Source of the DNA: Bacteroidota bacterium
GTDB lineage: Bacteria; Bacteroidota; Bacteroidia; NS11-12g; UBA9320
Assembly: GCA_003484585.1 (NCBI GenBank)
Contig: DNBZ01000005.1
Location: 1 to 5,857 of the forward strand
Direction of reading: 5' to 3'
Length of the DNA stretch: 5,857 nucleotides
Part shown: one piece after another, positions 4,264-5,857 of the stretch
How positions within the stretch are numbered: position 1 is the first letter of the stretch
Layout: each line of letters opens with the position of its first letter
Made by a program: the position numbers and the translations under genes
Notes under the pieces: model-generated
The model's input: only the letters and a program-made list of their open reading frames with translations
Databases searched by the model: none
Told to the model about the DNA's origin: nothing

Positions 4264-5857
4264 TTACTCTATATCTTCTCCTAAAGACCATTTTATAGGC
4301 ACAGAAGAGCCTGCTGGAGATACGCGTATATACCCTTGCATTTCTTGGTGAAGTGCAGAACAGAAATCTGTACAATAGAAAGGCCAAACACCTACCTGCT
4401 TAGGTAGCCAGATAGACGTTTTAGTCTGTCCAGGCATCACCAATAACTCGGAAGTATTTTGTCCGATCATAGCAAAGCCGTGAGGCACATCAAAATCTTG
4501 CTCTAGGTTGGTAATGTGGAAATACACTTTATCTCCTACCTGAACACCTTCTATATTGTCTGGCGAAAAGTGACTTCTAATAGTGGTCATATAAATATGC
4601 ACCTCATTCCCTTTTCTTACCACTTTAGTCTCCGAATCCTTCTTAGCTGCGTATGGGTGTTTGTTCTCCTCTAAGCTGTATATTTTTTGAGAACGTTCCT
4701 TGATTAGATCAGCTCGCATAGCAGCTGCATAGTGAGGCTCCCCGTGTGTTGGGAAATCTAATATCAATTCCATTTTATCTCCAGAAATATCATATAACTG
4801 AGCACTATGCTCTAGCTCTGGCCCTGTAGGTAAATAACGGTCTTTGGTTATTTTATTCATTGCAAACATGTATTTACCTTGTGGTTTTCTAGAGTTTCCT
4901 CCAGGTATAGTCAGGTGACCTACAGAGTAGTAAGTAGGTTTTCTATCTAGTACTTCCCAGGTACCTAGTTTCCATTTTACTACCTCCGAAGAGATAAAGA
5001 ATGAAGTATAAGCATTTCCTTTACCATCAAACTCGGTATGCAATGGTCCTAAGCCAGCTTGCTTTACACTACCCGCATTGATAGCATCGTAGTCTAGTAT
5101 AGGAATACCATAAGCATCGCCTACGAACTTCTTATCTTCTATTGCTTTTATCATTTTGGAAAATGAGTGAATAGTAAGATTTGCAGAAAGTTTACCACTG
5201 CCCACTATATACTCACCACTAGGGTCTACATCACAACCGTGTGGAGACTTTGGAGTAGGCATTAGAAAAATAGCACCTGGTATTTCAGATGGATTTACTA
5301 CTAGCACCTCTTTCTTCATAGTAGAAGTGGCAGTGTGTGTTTCTTCATTATATACATTATGTGCATAGTTAGCTGGCATTTTTGTACCCCCACCATTATT
5401 CACATATTCTTCCACTTTCTTCCAATTAATAGCCGCTATAAAATCCTTATCATTTTGAGAAGCATTCACCTCTAAAAGAGTGCTAGCTTCCTCGGTATTA
5501 TACGTACTAAAGAAGAACCAACCGTGAGATTTGCCACGGCCTGGGTGAGAAAGGTCATAATTAAAACCTGGCATTAAAATTTGGAATTTGATATCCATGC
5601 GGCCTGTTTCTGGAGCTACAGAGATAAAAGACAAAGCACCTTTAAAGTTACCCTTAAAGTCCTTAATTGGCATATCTCTTTGAGGCACAGGAACAGAGAA
5701 ACGAGTTCCTGCAACTACATACTCCGTATTTTCTGTAACAAAAGAGGAAGAGTGATTTCCTGCACTATTTGGAACTTCAATGATCTCTGTAGTTTCAAAA
5801 GTTTTTAGATCAATCTTCGCAATTCTTGGCGTATTGTTTTCATTTATAAAAATGAAA
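4264..5857 (-). CDS. nosZ: Nitrous-oxide reductase NosZ, clade II type, missing its N-terminus
   Basis: The frame is open to the right edge; 530 residues and the TAA stop are visible, with roughly the first fifth missing. NosZ reduces N2O to N2 in the periplasm. The seven-bladed propeller supplies the CuZ ligands, of which five His are seen at visible residues 35 (GNH), 206 (SPHGCD), 273 (GPLHTEF), 314 (VGHLT) and 375 (GEPH). The first pair (the HH motif) lies outside the window. Lys335 and Glu373 match the conserved Lys/Glu pair beside CuZ. The C-terminal cupredoxin domain binds CuA through His459 (VPHGF), Cys495, Cys499, His503 and Met506 in CTDFCSALHQEM. Asp after Cys-Thr, where clade I has Trp, and the QEMQGY ending are clade II features. 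Internal GTG (5688) and ATG (5673) codons are not starts, because conserved NosZ sequence continues upstream of them. Signal peptide type (Sec or Tat) cannot be judged here. Confidence 0.98.
   Translation of the reverse strand, partial: FIFINENNTPRIAKIDLKTFETTEIIEVPNSAGNHSSSFVTENTEYVVAGTRFSVPVPQRDMPIKDFKGNFKGALSFISVAPETGRMDIKFQILMPGFNYDLSHPGRGKSHGWFFFSTYNTEEASTLLEVNASQNDKDFIAAINWKKVEEYVNNGGGTKMPANYAHNVYNEETHTATSTMKKEVLVVNPSEIPGAIFLMPTPKSPHGCDVDPSGEYIVGSGKLSANLTIHSFSKMIKAIEDKKFVGDAYGIPILDYDAINAGSVKQAGLGPLHTEFDGKGNAYTSFFISSEVVKWKLGTWEVLDRKPTYYSVGHLTIPGGNSRKPQGKYMFAMNKITKDRYLPTGPELEHSAQLYDISGDKMELILDFPTHGEPHYAAAMRADLIKERSQKIYSLEENKHPYAAKKDSETKVVRKGNEVHIYMTTIRSHFSPDNIEGVQVGDKVYFHITNLEQDFDVPHGFAMIGQNTSELLVMPGQTKTSIWLPKQVGVWPFYCTDFCSALHQEMQGYIRVSPAGSSVPIKWSLGEDIE

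Noticed and set aside
4264..5688. Treating nosZ as a complete 474-aa gene starting at 5688
   Set aside because: The codon there is GTG inside conserved NosZ sequence, and the frame stays open to the window edge with a recognisable CuZ histidine (GNH) upstream. The gene is cut by the window, not short.
5581..5808. Plus-strand 75-codon ORF
   Set aside because: It is antisense to nosZ, whose frame covers the whole interval with conserved residues.
1..5857. Mobile element, CRISPR array or phage/defence genes
   Set aside because: No transposase motif, terminal inverted repeats with target duplications, or regularly spaced repeats were seen; the window is a contiguous nos operon.

Overview
The window is a stretch of a Bacteroidota genome, most likely Flavobacteriia-like. 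It carries the distal part of a nitrous-oxide-reductase (nos) operon, and every recognisable gene is on the minus strand. The lineage call rests on three things: AT-rich DNA, A/T-rich translation starts with little Shine-Dalgarno sequence, and clade II (atypical) NosZ signatures in the order nosZ - small membrane protein - nosL - nosD - nosF - nosY. It is an inference from sequence character, not a database match.

Layout, in transcription order from right to left. nosZ enters from the right edge without its N-terminus and ends at 4264. A 74-bp gap follows, holding a strong terminator-like hairpin. Next comes a 195-aa four-helix membrane protein of unknown function (NosB-like, 4189-3602). It overlaps nosL, a copper-chaperone lipoprotein (3605-3180), by an ATGA. 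After a 16-bp gap comes nosD, a periplasmic beta-helix protein that appears to start with TTG (3163-1925). nosD overlaps nosF, an ABC ATPase (1928-1221), by an ATGA, and nosF overlaps nosY, an ABC permease (1228-446), by 8 bp. A non-coding stretch (445-91) then separates nosY from the first 30 codons of selO (protein adenylyltransferase SelO/YdiU), which runs off the left edge.

How the genes work together. NosZ reduces N2O to N2 in the periplasm using a mixed-valent CuA centre and a Cu4S CuZ centre. NosL is the outer lipoprotein that delivers Cu(I). NosD, NosF and NosY form an ATP-driven membrane machine needed to build CuZ. The small membrane protein is probably an accessory of clade II systems. 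No nosR, nosX, cytochrome or regulator gene is visible, so electron supply and regulation must be encoded outside the window. I found no RNA gene, mobile element or CRISPR array. The least explained features are the small membrane protein, the hairpin after nosZ, the TTG start of nosD, and the structured but apparently gene-free 91-445 interval.
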